Positions 7,354 to 15,832 of a stretch of DNA of 64,000 nucleotides are shown here, piece after piece. The DNA is from Candidatus Poribacteria bacterium (lineage in GTDB: Bacteria; Poribacteria; WGA-4E; WGA-3G), in contig OY282386.1 in the NCBI GenBank assembly GCA_958295945.1, positions 3,156,204-3,220,203 of the forward strand, written 5' to 3'. How positions within the stretch are numbered: position 1 is the stretch's first letter; the number at the start of each line of letters is the position of its first letter. The position numbers were made by a program, and so were the translations under genes. Under the pieces are notes generated by a model that had not been told where the DNA came from, searched no databases, and saw nothing but the letters and a program-made list of their open reading frames with translations.

Positions 7354-8445
7354 ATGAAATTCTATAAAGTTTGTACACTGTTCTGTTGTTTCTTATTCAC
7401 AACCTCATTGCTTATCGGATGTATTGGTTGTGGTGAGGATGATGATGGCGATGATCAAGTTGAGGCTTATGATGCCGGTACTATGCTCAATGATTTTGCT
7501 AACACTGTTGTCTTGGCAACCTATACCGATTTAGATAATAAAGCTGGAGAGTTATTGGTGGCAGTGAAGGCATTAGCCGAGAATACCACACAAGCAAATC
7601 TTGAAAAAGCACAGCAAGCGTGGGTAGCAACACGTAAACCTTGGGAACAGAGTGAAGCGTTCTTGTTTGGACCTGTTGATACACAGGGACTTGATCCAGC
7701 TTTAGATAGTTGGCCTGTTGATCGTGTTAGTTTAAAAGCAGTGTTAGATTCTAACGATGAATTAACTGCAGATTTCGTCAAAGATGGGTTAGAAGATACG
7801 CAGAAAGGTTTTCATACTATTGAGTTTCTGCTTTTCCGTGAAGGAGACCAACATAAGGCATCAGATATAGCTGACCGAGAACTGGAATATCTGGTTGCCT
7901 CCACAGAGTATCTCAAGGAGAGCACTTCTCAACTACGATTGGCATGGTCACCAGAAGGTGAGAATTTCAGTCATACTGTTGCATCAGCAGGAGAGGGAAA
8001 TGCTGTTTATCCATCTCAAAGTTCCGCAGTCCAAGAAATGGTCAACGGCATGATTACTATTGCGGATGAGGTGGCAAACGGTAAAATATCTGACCCTTAC
8101 AACGAAGAAGATACAACCTTGGTTGAATCTCAATTTAGTTTTAATTCTATCTCGGATTTCCAGGACAATATCCGTGGGATTCAAAATGTCTATATGGGTA
8201 AATTCACCAATGATGGACAAGGACTGAATGAATTCGTAAAAGGTCAAGATGCAGCTTTAGATTCGCGTTTCCAGTCTGAGATAAAGAATGCGATTGACAC
8301 TATTGGTGCGATCCCAGACCCATTCCGAGATTCAATTACTGCAAACAGATCCGCTGTTCAAGCAGCCATTGATGCAGTCAGTACAGTTCATTTGTCACTT
8401 GAACAAGATATACTGCCACTTGTTCAGGAGAGTGATTTTAATTAG
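7354..8445 (+). CDS. Imelysin-family lipoprotein (iron-regulated, EfeO/IrpA-like)
   Basis: The 363-residue protein has a lipoprotein signal (MKFYKVCTLFCCFLF...LLIGC) followed by an acidic stretch EDDDGDD. The imelysin signature GxHxxE appears as GFHTIEFLLF near residue 160, and the helical-bundle repeats are typical (LEKAQQAWVATRKPWEQSEAFLFGPVD). Imelysins are periplasmic or outer-membrane proteins thought to bind iron; they are not active peptidases despite the M75 name. GGAGG lies 5 nt before the ATG at 7354, which decides the start. The partner di-heme oxidoreductase downstream is a known neighbour of imelysins, and a Fur-like box precedes the operon. Confidence 0.9.
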   Translation: MKFYKVCTLFCCFLFTTSLLIGCIGCGEDDDGDDQVEAYDAGTMLNDFANTVVLATYTDLDNKAGELLVAVKALAENTTQANLEKAQQAWVATRKPWEQSEAFLFGPVDTQGLDPALDSWPVDRVSLKAVLDSNDELTADFVKDGLEDTQKGFHTIEFLLFREGDQHKASDIADRELEYLVASTEYLKESTSQLRLAWSPEGENFSHTVASAGEGNAVYPSQSSAVQEMVNGMITIADEVANGKISDPYNEEDTTLVESQFSFNSISDFQDNIRGIQNVYMGKFTNDGQGLNEFVKGQDAALDSRFQSEIKNAIDTIGAIPDPFRDSITANRSAVQAAIDAVSTVHLSLEQDILPLVQESDFN

Positions 8446-8518
8446 TCGCACTTACACAATTTTACTGATATTCTAATCATTTTGGTAAATGGTGTAATTC
8501 TCAGAAGAAGTCAAGAAT

Positions 8519-8572
8519 CCAGCGCGCTTACAAAGCGCGCCTACAAAGGGCACTAACAAAGCGTGCCTACAG
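8519..8572 (+). repeat. Short imperfect tandem repeat (GCGCGC-CTACAAA)
   Basis: Three successive units of about 16-17 bp, built on GCGCGCTTACAAA, GCGCGCCTACAAAG and GCGTGCCTACA, fill the gap between the imelysin gene and the di-heme oxidoreductase gene. The GCGC arms can pair, so this may be a small transcript-stabilising hairpin. Confidence 0.5.
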
Positions 8573-8618
8573 TTTGTTGGGAACATTCTTTGTCTGTTCC
8601 AGCAGAAACGGTATAGAT

Positions 8619-10016
8619 ATGAAGAATATTATTATAGGAATAACTCTAATTTTCTTGGTATCTGTTGTTGGATGTAAATCAGAATCACAATCAATAATAG
8701 GTATTGGAAAATCGTTTGATTCCAGCAGTGCACTCTCTGGTGGAGACACGACTATATTTGACGCATCGAGTCATGCGTTCTCAATTCCTGCTCCTAATCT
8801 ATCCACGGCAGCACTTGAAAGACATCTTGAGGGTGATGTTGAATTTGAAGCAGTTTTCGTGACTGCACCATCGGAGGTTAACCCTGGTTTAGGACCTATC
8901 TATAATAATATTTCGTGTGTTAACTGTCATAGCCGTGATGGACGTGGTCGTCCCCCAAATGTTGATGAAAAACTGGTATCATTGCTATTTAGGCTTAGTC
9001 TCCCGAATACCGAAAATCTTGAATCTGTGAAACCACCGATTCCTGTACCGGGTTATGGAACTCAGTTGAACAATCGTGCTATTTATGGCACACAAGCCGA
9101 AGGTTCAGTCAAAATTGAGTATAATGAGCATCCGCTAACAGCAGAAGATGGGACGCGCATACACCTACGTTTTCCAAATTATACAATTACGGATACCTAC
9201 AAACCGCTACCCGATGTTGTTGAGGTCTCACCTCGTGTTGCTCCTGCTGTTTTTGGTCTGGGACTGCTTGAGGCAATACCTGAAAAGACTATCTTAACCT
9301 TTGCGGATGAGGGGGATGTTGACGAAGATGGTATTTCAGGTAAACCGAATTATGTGTGGGATGTAGTTGAAAAGCGTTACGCTCTTGGACGTTTCGGTTG
9401 GAAAGCGAACCAGCCTAATCTTCTTCAACAGGTTGCATCCGCATATCACGATGATATGGGGTTGACGACTTCGTTATTCCTACTTGAAAATTCGTTTGGA
9501 CAACCACAATACACTCAAAACAGCACAACCCCTGAAGTTAGCGACGAAATATTAGATGTGGTAACATTCTATGTTCAAACGTTGGCGGTTCCTGCACGGC
9601 GAAACGTGGACGATCCACAGGTTATGCATGGTGAGCAACTATTTGTCCAAGCACAATGTGCAAGTTGTCATATACCAACGTTAAGGACGGGTCTTTTGCG
9701 GGGTGTTCCTTCAGTCAGTAATCAGACGATCCATCCGTATACAGATATGTTGTTACACGATATGGGACCCGACTTGGCAGACAATCGTCCTGATTTTCAT
9801 GCTAGTGGAAGCGAATGGCGAACACCACCGTTGTGGGGTATAGGTTTAGTGCAAACTGTGAACGGTCATACAAACTTTCTCCATGATGGTAGGGCGCGAA
9901 ATCTAATGGAAGCGATCCTCTGGCACGGTGGAGAAGCAGAAAAATCACGCGATATCATTTTGCAGATGTCCAAAAATGAACGTGATGCCCTAATCGCGTT
10001 TTTGCGGTCTCTGTAG
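8619..10016 (+). CDS. Di-heme oxidoreductase-like lipoprotein (DHOR, DUF1111)
   Basis: The 465-residue protein starts MKNIIIGITLIFLVSVVGC, a lipobox. Two c-type heme motifs are visible: CVNCH (near residue 108, in NNISCVNCHSRDGRGRPP) and CASCH (near residue 348, in QCASCHIPTL). The family hallmarks ALGRFGWKANQPNLLQQVASAYHDDMGLT, DMGPDLADNRPDFHASGSEWRTPPLWGIG and FLHDGRARNLMEAILWHGGEA are all present. DHOR proteins are periplasmic and often sit next to imelysins in iron-responsive operons. ATG 8619 is chosen because the signal peptide begins there; an upstream extension of 15 codons has no export signal. Redox partner and substrate are unknown. Confidence 0.92.
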   Translation: MKNIIIGITLIFLVSVVGCKSESQSIIGIGKSFDSSSALSGGDTTIFDASSHAFSIPAPNLSTAALERHLEGDVEFEAVFVTAPSEVNPGLGPIYNNISCVNCHSRDGRGRPPNVDEKLVSLLFRLSLPNTENLESVKPPIPVPGYGTQLNNRAIYGTQAEGSVKIEYNEHPLTAEDGTRIHLRFPNYTITDTYKPLPDVVEVSPRVAPAVFGLGLLEAIPEKTILTFADEGDVDEDGISGKPNYVWDVVEKRYALGRFGWKANQPNLLQQVASAYHDDMGLTTSLFLLENSFGQPQYTQNSTTPEVSDEILDVVTFYVQTLAVPARRNVDDPQVMHGEQLFVQAQCASCHIPTLRTGLLRGVPSVSNQTIHPYTDMLLHDMGPDLADNRPDFHASGSEWRTPPLWGIGLVQTVNGHTNFLHDGRARNLMEAILWHGGEAEKSRDIILQMSKNERDALIAFLRSL

Positions 10017-10145
10017 TTGATTGATAGAAAGGTATACCCTCCTGTAAATTGTAATTACTGTAATAGTGTATTTATGCTATGATGTAAATCTGATTTGGCA
10101 ATAGAATATATCAAGTTTAGTATAGTCAAATGGAACAGGGGATGT

Positions 10146-10673
10146 ATGAGACGTTACCTTTATCTTTTCTTACCACTATTCGCATGTGTTATTATATTGG
10201 GATGTCAATCGAAAGCGATTCAGATGCTGATTGAACCACAGGAATCTATTAATCTTGCTCTTGAGAAAGGTGTTACGTGTTCTGCATCTGAAATGATAGA
10301 TGGCAACTTGAAAACACTTGGTTACGCAGATGGTAGATGGATTCACTTGAGGTTACCTAAAAAGAAAACGATACATCGGATTGTCATCCGTGGTACGAAT
10401 ATAACAGATGCGATAGTTTTTCAGAGATTGGATCATACCGAACGGTCACAAGCGGTTGGGCAAGTGCAAAACAACCGAAGTTCAGTGATAGGGTTACGCA
10501 CAACTGTTGTGACAGATGCATTACACATTTATGTTGGTGGCACATCGGAGGATAAACGTAAGACCGCTGAATATTCACCACGGTATGGGATTATTGTGCC
10601 AGAAAAGGAATTGGGGAAACCTTTTGCTTATGAAGTTGAGTTATACGGATTTGTATCAAAGGACAAAAGATGA
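10146..10673 (+). CDS. Lipoprotein with discoidin-like (galactose-binding fold) domain
   Basis: The 175-residue protein begins MRRYLYLFLPLFACVIILGC, a lipobox with Cys20. The body NLALEKGVTCSASEMIDGNLKT...IHLRLPKKKTIHRIVIRG follows the start of an F5/8 type C (discoidin-like) fold: a 'DGN' turn, then strands describing the ligand face. Its layout resembles the lipoprotein at 45417, so the two may be paralogues. ATG 10146 is preferred over an upstream frame because it begins the signal peptide. Its stop overlaps the next gene's start (ATGA). Function unknown, probably carbohydrate or surface binding. Confidence 0.6.
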   Translation: MRRYLYLFLPLFACVIILGCQSKAIQMLIEPQESINLALEKGVTCSASEMIDGNLKTLGYADGRWIHLRLPKKKTIHRIVIRGTNITDAIVFQRLDHTERSQAVGQVQNNRSSVIGLRTTVVTDALHIYVGGTSEDKRKTAEYSPRYGIIVPEKELGKPFAYEVELYGFVSKDKR

Positions 10674-11731
10674 AACGATTGATGATTGAAGATTTATATA
10701 GTTGGTCTGTGTTTAGTGAAGCGCGTCAGATAGATTTCAACGGACATCTATGGGTGCGTGAGGAAGGGAACATTGCTATTGATCCAGTTGCAATGTGCGA
10801 TGCTGATCGTGCACAATTAGAACAACTGGGTGGTGTGAAGTTTATTGTCATTACAAATCGTGACCATGAACGTGAGGCAGCCGCATTTCAGGAATGGACA
10901 GGTGCGGATGTGATAGTTCCTGAAGCGGATGCTGACGAGATGGACATCAAACCTGCGCGAATGATTAGCGATGGCGAGACAATTGTGCCCGGATTACGTG
11001 CGATACATCTTTCGTATGGAAAAAGTCCTGGTGAAATAGTACTCTATTTTTCTGAGAAGAGTGCTATTCTTTTCGGTGATATTGTTGCTGGTGAACCGAT
11101 GGGTCGGTTGTCATTACTTGCGGATGATAAGTTAGCAGATGCGTCGAAGGCAGCGATGGAACTTCGTAAGGTGTTAGCGTTACGGTTCAATGCAGTTCTT
11201 GTTGGAGATGGACACTCGCTCTTTAAGGAAGGGCGACAGGAATTGGTGGATTGCCTGCAGGCACGGGACGATATTTATATCAATCGTATCAACCTTGACG
11301 AAATGGAATGGAAGCAAAGGAAGGAAGTGGGTTCTTACGGTTTTGAATATAAGGATATTGACCCTCTGATTGGGGCGAAAGACATTGGCTATTGTGTTTA
11401 CCGTTTGCCACCCGGCAAGGCAACATTTCCGATGCACTTGCACCATTTTGCTGAGGAGATGTGTTATGTGATGGAAGGCACTTGCACTCTCAGAACGCCT
11501 CGTGGAGATATAGCAGTGAGATCGGGTGACTTTATTGCGTTTCCGACTGGACCCGTTGGCACACATAAGTTTGTCAATGAGGGTGATGCGTCTGTAACGT
11601 TATTGATTATCGGCATTACTACGCCGCACGATGTGAGTGAATATCCTGATTCCAATAAGGTGCTGCCTTATGTGCTTCAGAAAATATACCGAAAAGAGCC
11701 GGGGCTTGAGTATTTTGATGGTGAGTTGTAG
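10670..11731 (+). CDS. Metallo-beta-lactamase-like/cupin fusion protein
   Basis: The 353-residue cytoplasmic protein has two parts. Residues 1-200 follow a metallo-beta-lactamase fold in outline (IAIDPV, FIVITNRDHEREA, AIHLSYGKSPGEIVLYF, AILFGDIVAG, LVGDGHSL), but the HxHxDH zinc motif is replaced by TNRDHERE, so hydrolase activity is doubtful. Residues about 245-335 are a cupin: MHLHHFAEEMCYVMEGTCTLRTPRG, then SGDFIAFPTGPVGTHKFVNEG, with HxH, E and H metal ligands intact. Fusions of this kind are reported in sugar and secondary metabolism but with no settled reaction. It overlaps the preceding gene by 4 bp and converges on the sulfatase. Confidence 0.75.
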   Translation: MKRLMIEDLYSWSVFSEARQIDFNGHLWVREEGNIAIDPVAMCDADRAQLEQLGGVKFIVITNRDHEREAAAFQEWTGADVIVPEADADEMDIKPARMISDGETIVPGLRAIHLSYGKSPGEIVLYFSEKSAILFGDIVAGEPMGRLSLLADDKLADASKAAMELRKVLALRFNAVLVGDGHSLFKEGRQELVDCLQARDDIYINRINLDEMEWKQRKEVGSYGFEYKDIDPLIGAKDIGYCVYRLPPGKATFPMHLHHFAEEMCYVMEGTCTLRTPRGDIAVRSGDFIAFPTGPVGTHKFVNEGDASVTLLIIGITTPHDVSEYPDSNKVLPYVLQKIYRKEPGLEYFDGEL

Positions 11732-11734
11732 ACG

Positions 11735-13102
11735 TTACATATTTCCCCCTTTTGACCTACGCTTTTGTTGGTTTGCTTTTGCCTGTGCATCTACAAGTTC
11801 AGGATCAACAATAGTGTATAATGTCTCCTCTAATGTCGTGCGGATTGAAGTGTATTCAGGATTTGATGCTAAATCCTCATTTTCTAAAGGGTCAGTATCT
11901 ACGTTGAATAGTTGCGGATGACTCCCGACGTAATGACACAGTTTGTAATCTCCTTGTTTTAGCATATATCCCGCGTTTAGCATGCCTCTGTCGTGGTATT
12001 CAGAGAAAACTGTGCGCGTTGTTTCGCATTGTTGGTGTCTGGCAATTTCCAGTAGATTTCCTCCCGGTAAATCTGATGGTTTTTCTAAACTTGTTATATC
12101 TAATAACGTTGGTAAGACATCGACTAAAGAGACATTTTGTTTTATGCGTCCTGTCTCACCTGAAGGCATGCGTAACATCAAAGGCACTTTTACTGCGGAT
12201 TCATAGAAACATTGCTTTTGCCAAATCCCATGACTCCCTGCCATTTCCCCGTGATCGCTTGTATAGATGACCACTGTGTTTTCACATAGTGGAGAAGTAT
12301 CAATTGCTTCTAATATGCGTCCGATTTGTGCATCCAATGCCGAGACGAGCGCATAGTAGGAAGCTAATGCACAACGGACAGTTTCCTCTGGTGGCGGTAT
12401 GTCATTTCGCCAAGTCCAACGGTGGTGTCGGATTATTGGGTGTTGAGATTCCAATGGTTCGTTCCACGTATCTGGCAGTTCAAGAGTGCTCGGGTCATAC
12501 CATGCATAATACTCAGGTGGTGCGATCAGCGGGAAATGCGGATGCATGAATCCACAATAGAGTAGGAAAGGTTGTTCGTTTTGTGATGCGATTTTGCCGT
12601 TAAGATAGTCAACTGCTACGTCTGCGACTTGTCGGTCATATCTTGTATGTTCGTGGTCTCCCGGACCGCATTCAGCAACGTGCGAATTAGAGCTGCGGCG
12701 TGCATCTGCGGTGCGGTTCGGAGGATTCCCTTTTGTGTTCCGCCACCGTGGCAGATCGTCTATCAGTCGTTTTGAATAGCCGAGTAGTCTGTCTTTACCA
12801 TTGAAATGCGTGCGTCCACATAATGCTGTTTCATAACCCGCGCCAGTTAAGTAATCTCCCCACGTTTTGTGTTTCTTATCCAGTATTGCTCCGAGATCCC
12901 ATGCATCAACCTGATGCGGATAGCGTCCTGTAAGCATTGACAGACGCGAAGGTGTGCATATTGGATAGTTACAATATGCGTTATCATAGATATAGCACTG
13001 TTCAGCAAGTCGGTCCAGATGGGGTGTGCGGACATGTGGGTGTCCGCTATTTCCCATTACAGTGCCTGTGTGTTCATCAGAGAATAGAAAGACGATATTC
13101 AT
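11735..13102 (-). CDS. Sulfatase (formylglycine-dependent, arylsulfatase/choline-sulfatase superfamily)
   Basis: The 455-residue protein has the N-terminal metal site LFSDEHTG and the signature NYPICTPSRLSMLTGRYPHQ, where Cys in CTPSR is converted to formylglycine by a separate enzyme. Later come GYETALCGRTHFNG, HPHFPLIAPPEYY and VIYTSDHGEMAGSHGIWQKQCFYE, which complete the calcium and substrate site. It would hydrolyse sulfate esters of sugars or other sulfated compounds. No signal peptide is visible, so it may act in the cytoplasm. Strand and position suggest a single-gene unit, convergent with the MBL/cupin gene. Substrate cannot be told from sequence. Confidence 0.93.
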   Translation of the reverse strand: MNIVFLFSDEHTGTVMGNSGHPHVRTPHLDRLAEQCYIYDNAYCNYPICTPSRLSMLTGRYPHQVDAWDLGAILDKKHKTWGDYLTGAGYETALCGRTHFNGKDRLLGYSKRLIDDLPRWRNTKGNPPNRTADARRSSNSHVAECGPGDHEHTRYDRQVADVAVDYLNGKIASQNEQPFLLYCGFMHPHFPLIAPPEYYAWYDPSTLELPDTWNEPLESQHPIIRHHRWTWRNDIPPPEETVRCALASYYALVSALDAQIGRILEAIDTSPLCENTVVIYTSDHGEMAGSHGIWQKQCFYESAVKVPLMLRMPSGETGRIKQNVSLVDVLPTLLDITSLEKPSDLPGGNLLEIARHQQCETTRTVFSEYHDRGMLNAGYMLKQGDYKLCHYVGSHPQLFNVDTDPLENEDLASNPEYTSIRTTLEETLYTIVDPELVDAQAKANQQKRRSKGGNM

Positions 13103-13340
13103 ACGTATATGCTAAACCAGTTCTGTAAATGTTGCCCCATTTTTAACTGGAATGTAAAAGGCGGGGAACGGAGACCCCGCACTCCAACAAGAAAATCGTG
13201 GTTAGAAACCCCTCCAACAATGTGCGATGAACGCGTGTCTTGTTAATGAAAGTCGATAATGTTCCCTTATCAAAACCGTACAATTGACGTACAAATTCAC
13301 GTACAACCTGGACGTTTTTGTACGTCGCTGTAAGAGCAGT

Positions 13341-13592
13341 CTACATAAGGGTTCGTAAGATATGTATTAAAAAAATAATTTCTTGAAATTGTACGTCTTC
13401 ACTATTTTGCTTTAGTCGTGTGAAATCGGTAGTCTGAGGATGACACTCGTCCAGCACTTTACGAATGCAAAATAGAATGTTGTTAAATGTATATGTATTT
13501 GAAGCGTCATTCTTGCGAATTGACATTCTATGTATTGAAGAGATTGCTTGTAGGATGATGATTATTCCTTGTGTATGTTGTTTTGTTTTCAT
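13341..13592 (-). CDS. Small ORF of repeat copy A, function unknown
   Basis: The 83-residue product shares MKTKxHxxxIIIILQAI, FNNILxCIRKxLDxCHxQxTDF and KxNSExVQ with the ORF in copy B at 19882. It has no signal peptide. Translation stops at a TAG where copy B continues, and homology between the DNA copies goes on past that stop, so this may be a truncated version of a longer protein. I do not recognise the family. Confidence 0.4.
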   Translation of the reverse strand: MKTKQHTQGIIIILQAISSIHRMSIRKNDASNTYTFNNILFCIRKVLDECHPQTTDFTRLKQNSEDVQFQEIIFLIHILRTLM

Positions 13593-13635
13593 AATTCTCT
13601 TCTTTATTCAACAATAAATGTGTTATGTGACGTAT

Positions 13636-13665
13636 ATTATAACATAATTAAATTGCTTATGTCAA
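13636..13665 (-). promoter_or_regulatory. Promoter of repeat copy A
   Basis: On the minus strand TTGACA (13665-13660), an 18-bp spacer and TATAAT (13641-13636), about 45 nt before the small ORF. Copy B keeps TTGACT-18-TATAAT in the same place. Confidence 0.6.
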
Positions 13666-13779
13666 GTTATTATTTACAATTTTTACATTTCTTTTATTTT
13701 TTTATATTTTTTGATGAGGATTAAGAAATAATTCAAGTAATTTCCTTGAGAAGTCTGTCAGCATACGTGGTAGGCATGC

Positions 13780-13930
13780 TGAATTGGTTAGGAAACCGAA
13801 CCATAGGCGTGAATTTAGTGTCTTTCCAGTGATGGTAGGTTCGGTTTCCTAACCGAACCGGTTTTGTGCCAAACGCTTTGATAGGTTCTCCCGTAGGATC
13901 CGGTTCGGTTAGGAAACCGAACCTACCGTC
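13780..13930. repeat. Cluster of REP-like palindromes (GGTTCGGTTTCCTAACCGAACC)
   Basis: Three occurrences: TTGGTTAGGAAACCGAACCA at about 13783, an outward copy at 13834-13861 and its inverse at 13900-13927. Each is itself a palindrome around GTTTCCTAAC. The same unit recurs at 15595-15622, with variants at 15640-15666 and 19410-19436, always between genes. Another dyad, GCGGGGAACGGAGACCCCGC, lies near 13162. These are REP-type sequences, probably transcript ends or RAYT substrates. Confidence 0.75.
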
Positions 13931-13992
13931 CTGGAAAAAACACCTAATTTACACCAAATTGACACCTACCGGGTTTGAGAAAATAAGAATTA

Positions 13993-14931
13993 CTAGTCAT
14001 CGTCGTGGTCATCGTCATCGTCGTCATCATCATCATCGTCATCGTCATCATCGTCATCATCGTCATCATCGTCATCATCGTCATCATCGTCATCATCGTC
14101 ATCATCGTCATCATCGTCATCATCATAACGAAGGTTTGGGAAATCTGCGGGGTCTTGCTGATTTATCCAATCTTTGAAGAGTTCAATTTCGGCTGTAGGT
14201 AATGGTGGACCATCTGGTGGCATCCTACCTGAAACGATTTCTTCAATTATATCACTTGTGTTGGCTTTCCCTGGGTAGAATACTGACTCGCCTTCGTCGT
14301 CTCCGCTTATGAAAGACTCATAAGTTCTGAAATCAAGGCCATCGGGGTCATTAGCATCGTGGCAACCAGCATACGCACATTTTGCTGTGAGAATAGGCAA
14401 AAGGTGTAGGTCAAAAGATACTATCCCATCAGCCGGTACAAGTGTTTGTGGTTGCTGCGTTTCATTATTGGTTGTATTAATTGTCGGTACTTGATTATTA
14501 ATCCAATCAGTAAACAGTTGGATTTCTGCTTGGCTTAACATTTGACCGCCAATTGGCATTCTGCCAGAGACGATTTCATCAATGATAGAACTTCCTTGGG
14601 CATCACCCGCAATGAATACTGGTCCTGCATCTCCGCCCTGAATAAAAGCTTGATATGTGCTGAGATCTATATTTTGAGGACCACCAGCAATATGACATCC
14701 AGGTGTTGCACATTTTGCTGTGAGAATGGGTTGAAGGTTGGCATTGAAGGTTATTTCAGCGTTGTCTGGTTGATTATTGTCCACGGTAGGGGTTTGTGTG
14801 TCAGGAGTTTGCCTGTTCTCAGTTTGGTTGGTACCCGGTTGTATTATATCATTTGCCTGCATATCGCAACCAAAAACGAATAAAGACAGACCGAGGGTGA
14901 TCAATATAAATCTATTAATTTTGATCGTCAT
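13993..14931 (-). CDS. Twin cytochrome-type lipoprotein with poly-aspartate tail
   Basis: The 312-residue protein starts with a lipoprotein signal (LITLGLSLFVFGC). Two similar domains follow, each FNANLQPILTAKC-A-GCH or FDLHLLPILTAKC-A-GCH, with heme-type motifs CATPGCH and CAYAGCH. These have four residues between the cysteines rather than two. Each domain then has DLSTY or DFRTY, GD, EIVSGRMP and FxDWIN, the pattern of planctomycete-type cytochrome c domains. The last 43 residues are 42 Asp and one His, encoded by GAT/GAC runs. The tail may bind calcium or other cations at the cell surface, by inference. GGGAGAGGA precedes the ATG at 14931. Paralogue downstream at 15034-15456. Confidence 0.75.
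   Translation of the reverse strand: MTIKINRFILITLGLSLFVFGCDMQANDIIQPGTNQTENRQTPDTQTPTVDNNQPDNAEITFNANLQPILTAKCATPGCHIAGGPQNIDLSTYQAFIQGGDAGPVFIAGDAQGSSIIDEIVSGRMPIGGQMLSQAEIQLFTDWINNQVPTINTTNNETQQPQTLVPADGIVSFDLHLLPILTAKCAYAGCHDANDPDGLDFRTYESFISGDDEGESVFYPGKANTSDIIEEIVSGRMPPDGPPLPTAEIELFKDWINQQDPADFPNLRYDDDDDDDDDDDDDDDDDDDDDDDDDDDDDDDDDDDDDDDHDDD
13996..14124. repeat. Trinucleotide/9-bp tandem repeat encoding poly-Asp
   Basis: The stretch is built from GTC and ATC units (Asp codons on the minus strand) in a period-9 pattern, 43 codons long, with a single GTG (His) at 14005-14007. Such runs expand and contract by slippage. The stop codon follows directly at 13993-13995. Confidence 0.9.
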
Positions 14932-15033
14932 ATTTGTCCTCTCCCATGAAGTTTGAAAAGGTTGGTAGTATTGTTATTTTTTATATGATGTGAGATTGAT
15001 AATTCGTTCTAAAATTATCAATCTCACGTTAGT

Positions 15034-15456
15034 TTAGTTATCCTGTGCTCCTGCATTGATCCAGTCTATAATCAGTTGAATTTGCTCTGCCTCCAGATAG
15101 GGACCGTCAGGTGGCATTTTACGTTTGACTATTTCTTCAACAAGCTCGCTTTCGTGTGCATTTCCCACATGGAGTAAAGGACCGTGTTCTCCACCCTTTT
15201 GAAGGGTGGCATAAGTTCTGAGATCAACGTCATCCGGTCCATTAGCGACATGGCATCCCGAAAGAGCGCAATGATTTGTGAGAATAGGTGATATATCGGT
15301 TTTGAAGGATGGAATAGGTCTGTTTGCTTCATCTGGACTGTCAAATGCGAGACCTAATTCAGTGGCATATTCATCAAAATTTTTGCCACACCCAGAGATG
15401 TAAAACATAAAACCAAAAAATGAAAGGAATAGTATTGTACGCGTTATTGATGTCAT
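15034..15456 (-). CDS. Single-domain cytochrome-type lipoprotein
   Basis: A 140-residue lipoprotein (ILFLSFFGFMFYISGC) with one copy of the domain seen twice in the neighbour: PSFKTDISPILTNHCALSGCH, DLRTYATL, GNAHESELVEEIVKRKMPPDGP and IDWIN. The motif is CALSGCH, again with four residues between cysteines. GAGG lies upstream of the ATG. It lies directly upstream on the same strand, 103 bp before the twin-domain protein, and was probably derived from it or from a common ancestor by duplication. Heme attachment through CX4CH is plausible but not assured. Confidence 0.75.
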   Translation of the reverse strand: MTSITRTILFLSFFGFMFYISGCGKNFDEYATELGLAFDSPDEANRPIPSFKTDISPILTNHCALSGCHVANGPDDVDLRTYATLQKGGEHGPLLHVGNAHESELVEEIVKRKMPPDGPYLEAEQIQLIIDWINAGAQDN

Positions 15457-15832
15457 AATAATTACCTCATTTCAAAAATGAAAATAGAAGATAATCAGTC
15501 ATAGATTTCTCATCTTTGAAGTACACACATATAGATTTATTTGCAATAATTGTGCCATTTTTTAAAGTAAAAACCAGAATTATTTACACACTACGGTAGG
15601 TTCGGTTTCCTAACCGAACCGGTATTTATTCAGTCTCATAGATGCGGTTAGGAAACCGCATCTACCAGGAGTGTGCACGTATTTTTGATTTCACTATAAT
15701 ATCAATAGATGTGTGGATCTTGATATGATTATCTTAATTGTTTGTTCATAAAATGAACAATGTGTATAGAACATGGACAGCAAACAAGTTCTATGTTCAA
15801 TCAAATAAGCGATAAATAGATTTTGCAATCAG
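15457..15832. repeat. Intergenic stretch with REP palindromes
   Basis: Contains the GGTAGGTTCGGTTTCCTAAC-type palindrome at 15595-15622, a variant GATGCGGTTAGGAAACCGCATC at about 15640-15661 and a clean dyad TTGTTCAT-AAA-ATGAACAA at 15742-15760. No gene or promoter is convincing here. Confidence 0.6.

Larger units (their letters stand above)
13255..13690 (-). repeat. Copy A of a repeat unit: promoter, small ORF and CTTATCAAAACyGTACA 3' motif
   Basis: This segment and 19790-20270 share sequence in the same internal order: AATTGTAAATAATAA, a TTGAC-18 bp-TATAAT promoter, TACGTCACATA, GAAGAGAATAATGAAAACAAAAC, a small ORF, ACCCTTATG-AGACTGCTCT and a GTACGGTTTTGATAAG/GTACAGTTTTGATAAG 3' motif. In copy A the ORF (13341-13592, 83 residues) reads MKTKQHTQGIIIILQAI...FNNILFCIRKVLDECHPQTTDF. 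Both copies have diverged, but the promoter and ORF keep the highest likeness. Probably a mobile element remnant with a decayed transposase 5' end. Confidence 0.6.

Noticed and set aside
13866-14177. Plus-strand ORF with a long His-Arg-His run
   Set aside because: It is the antisense shadow of the Asp codon repeat in the minus-strand lipoprotein gene, which has a lipobox, domain repeats and a ribosome site.
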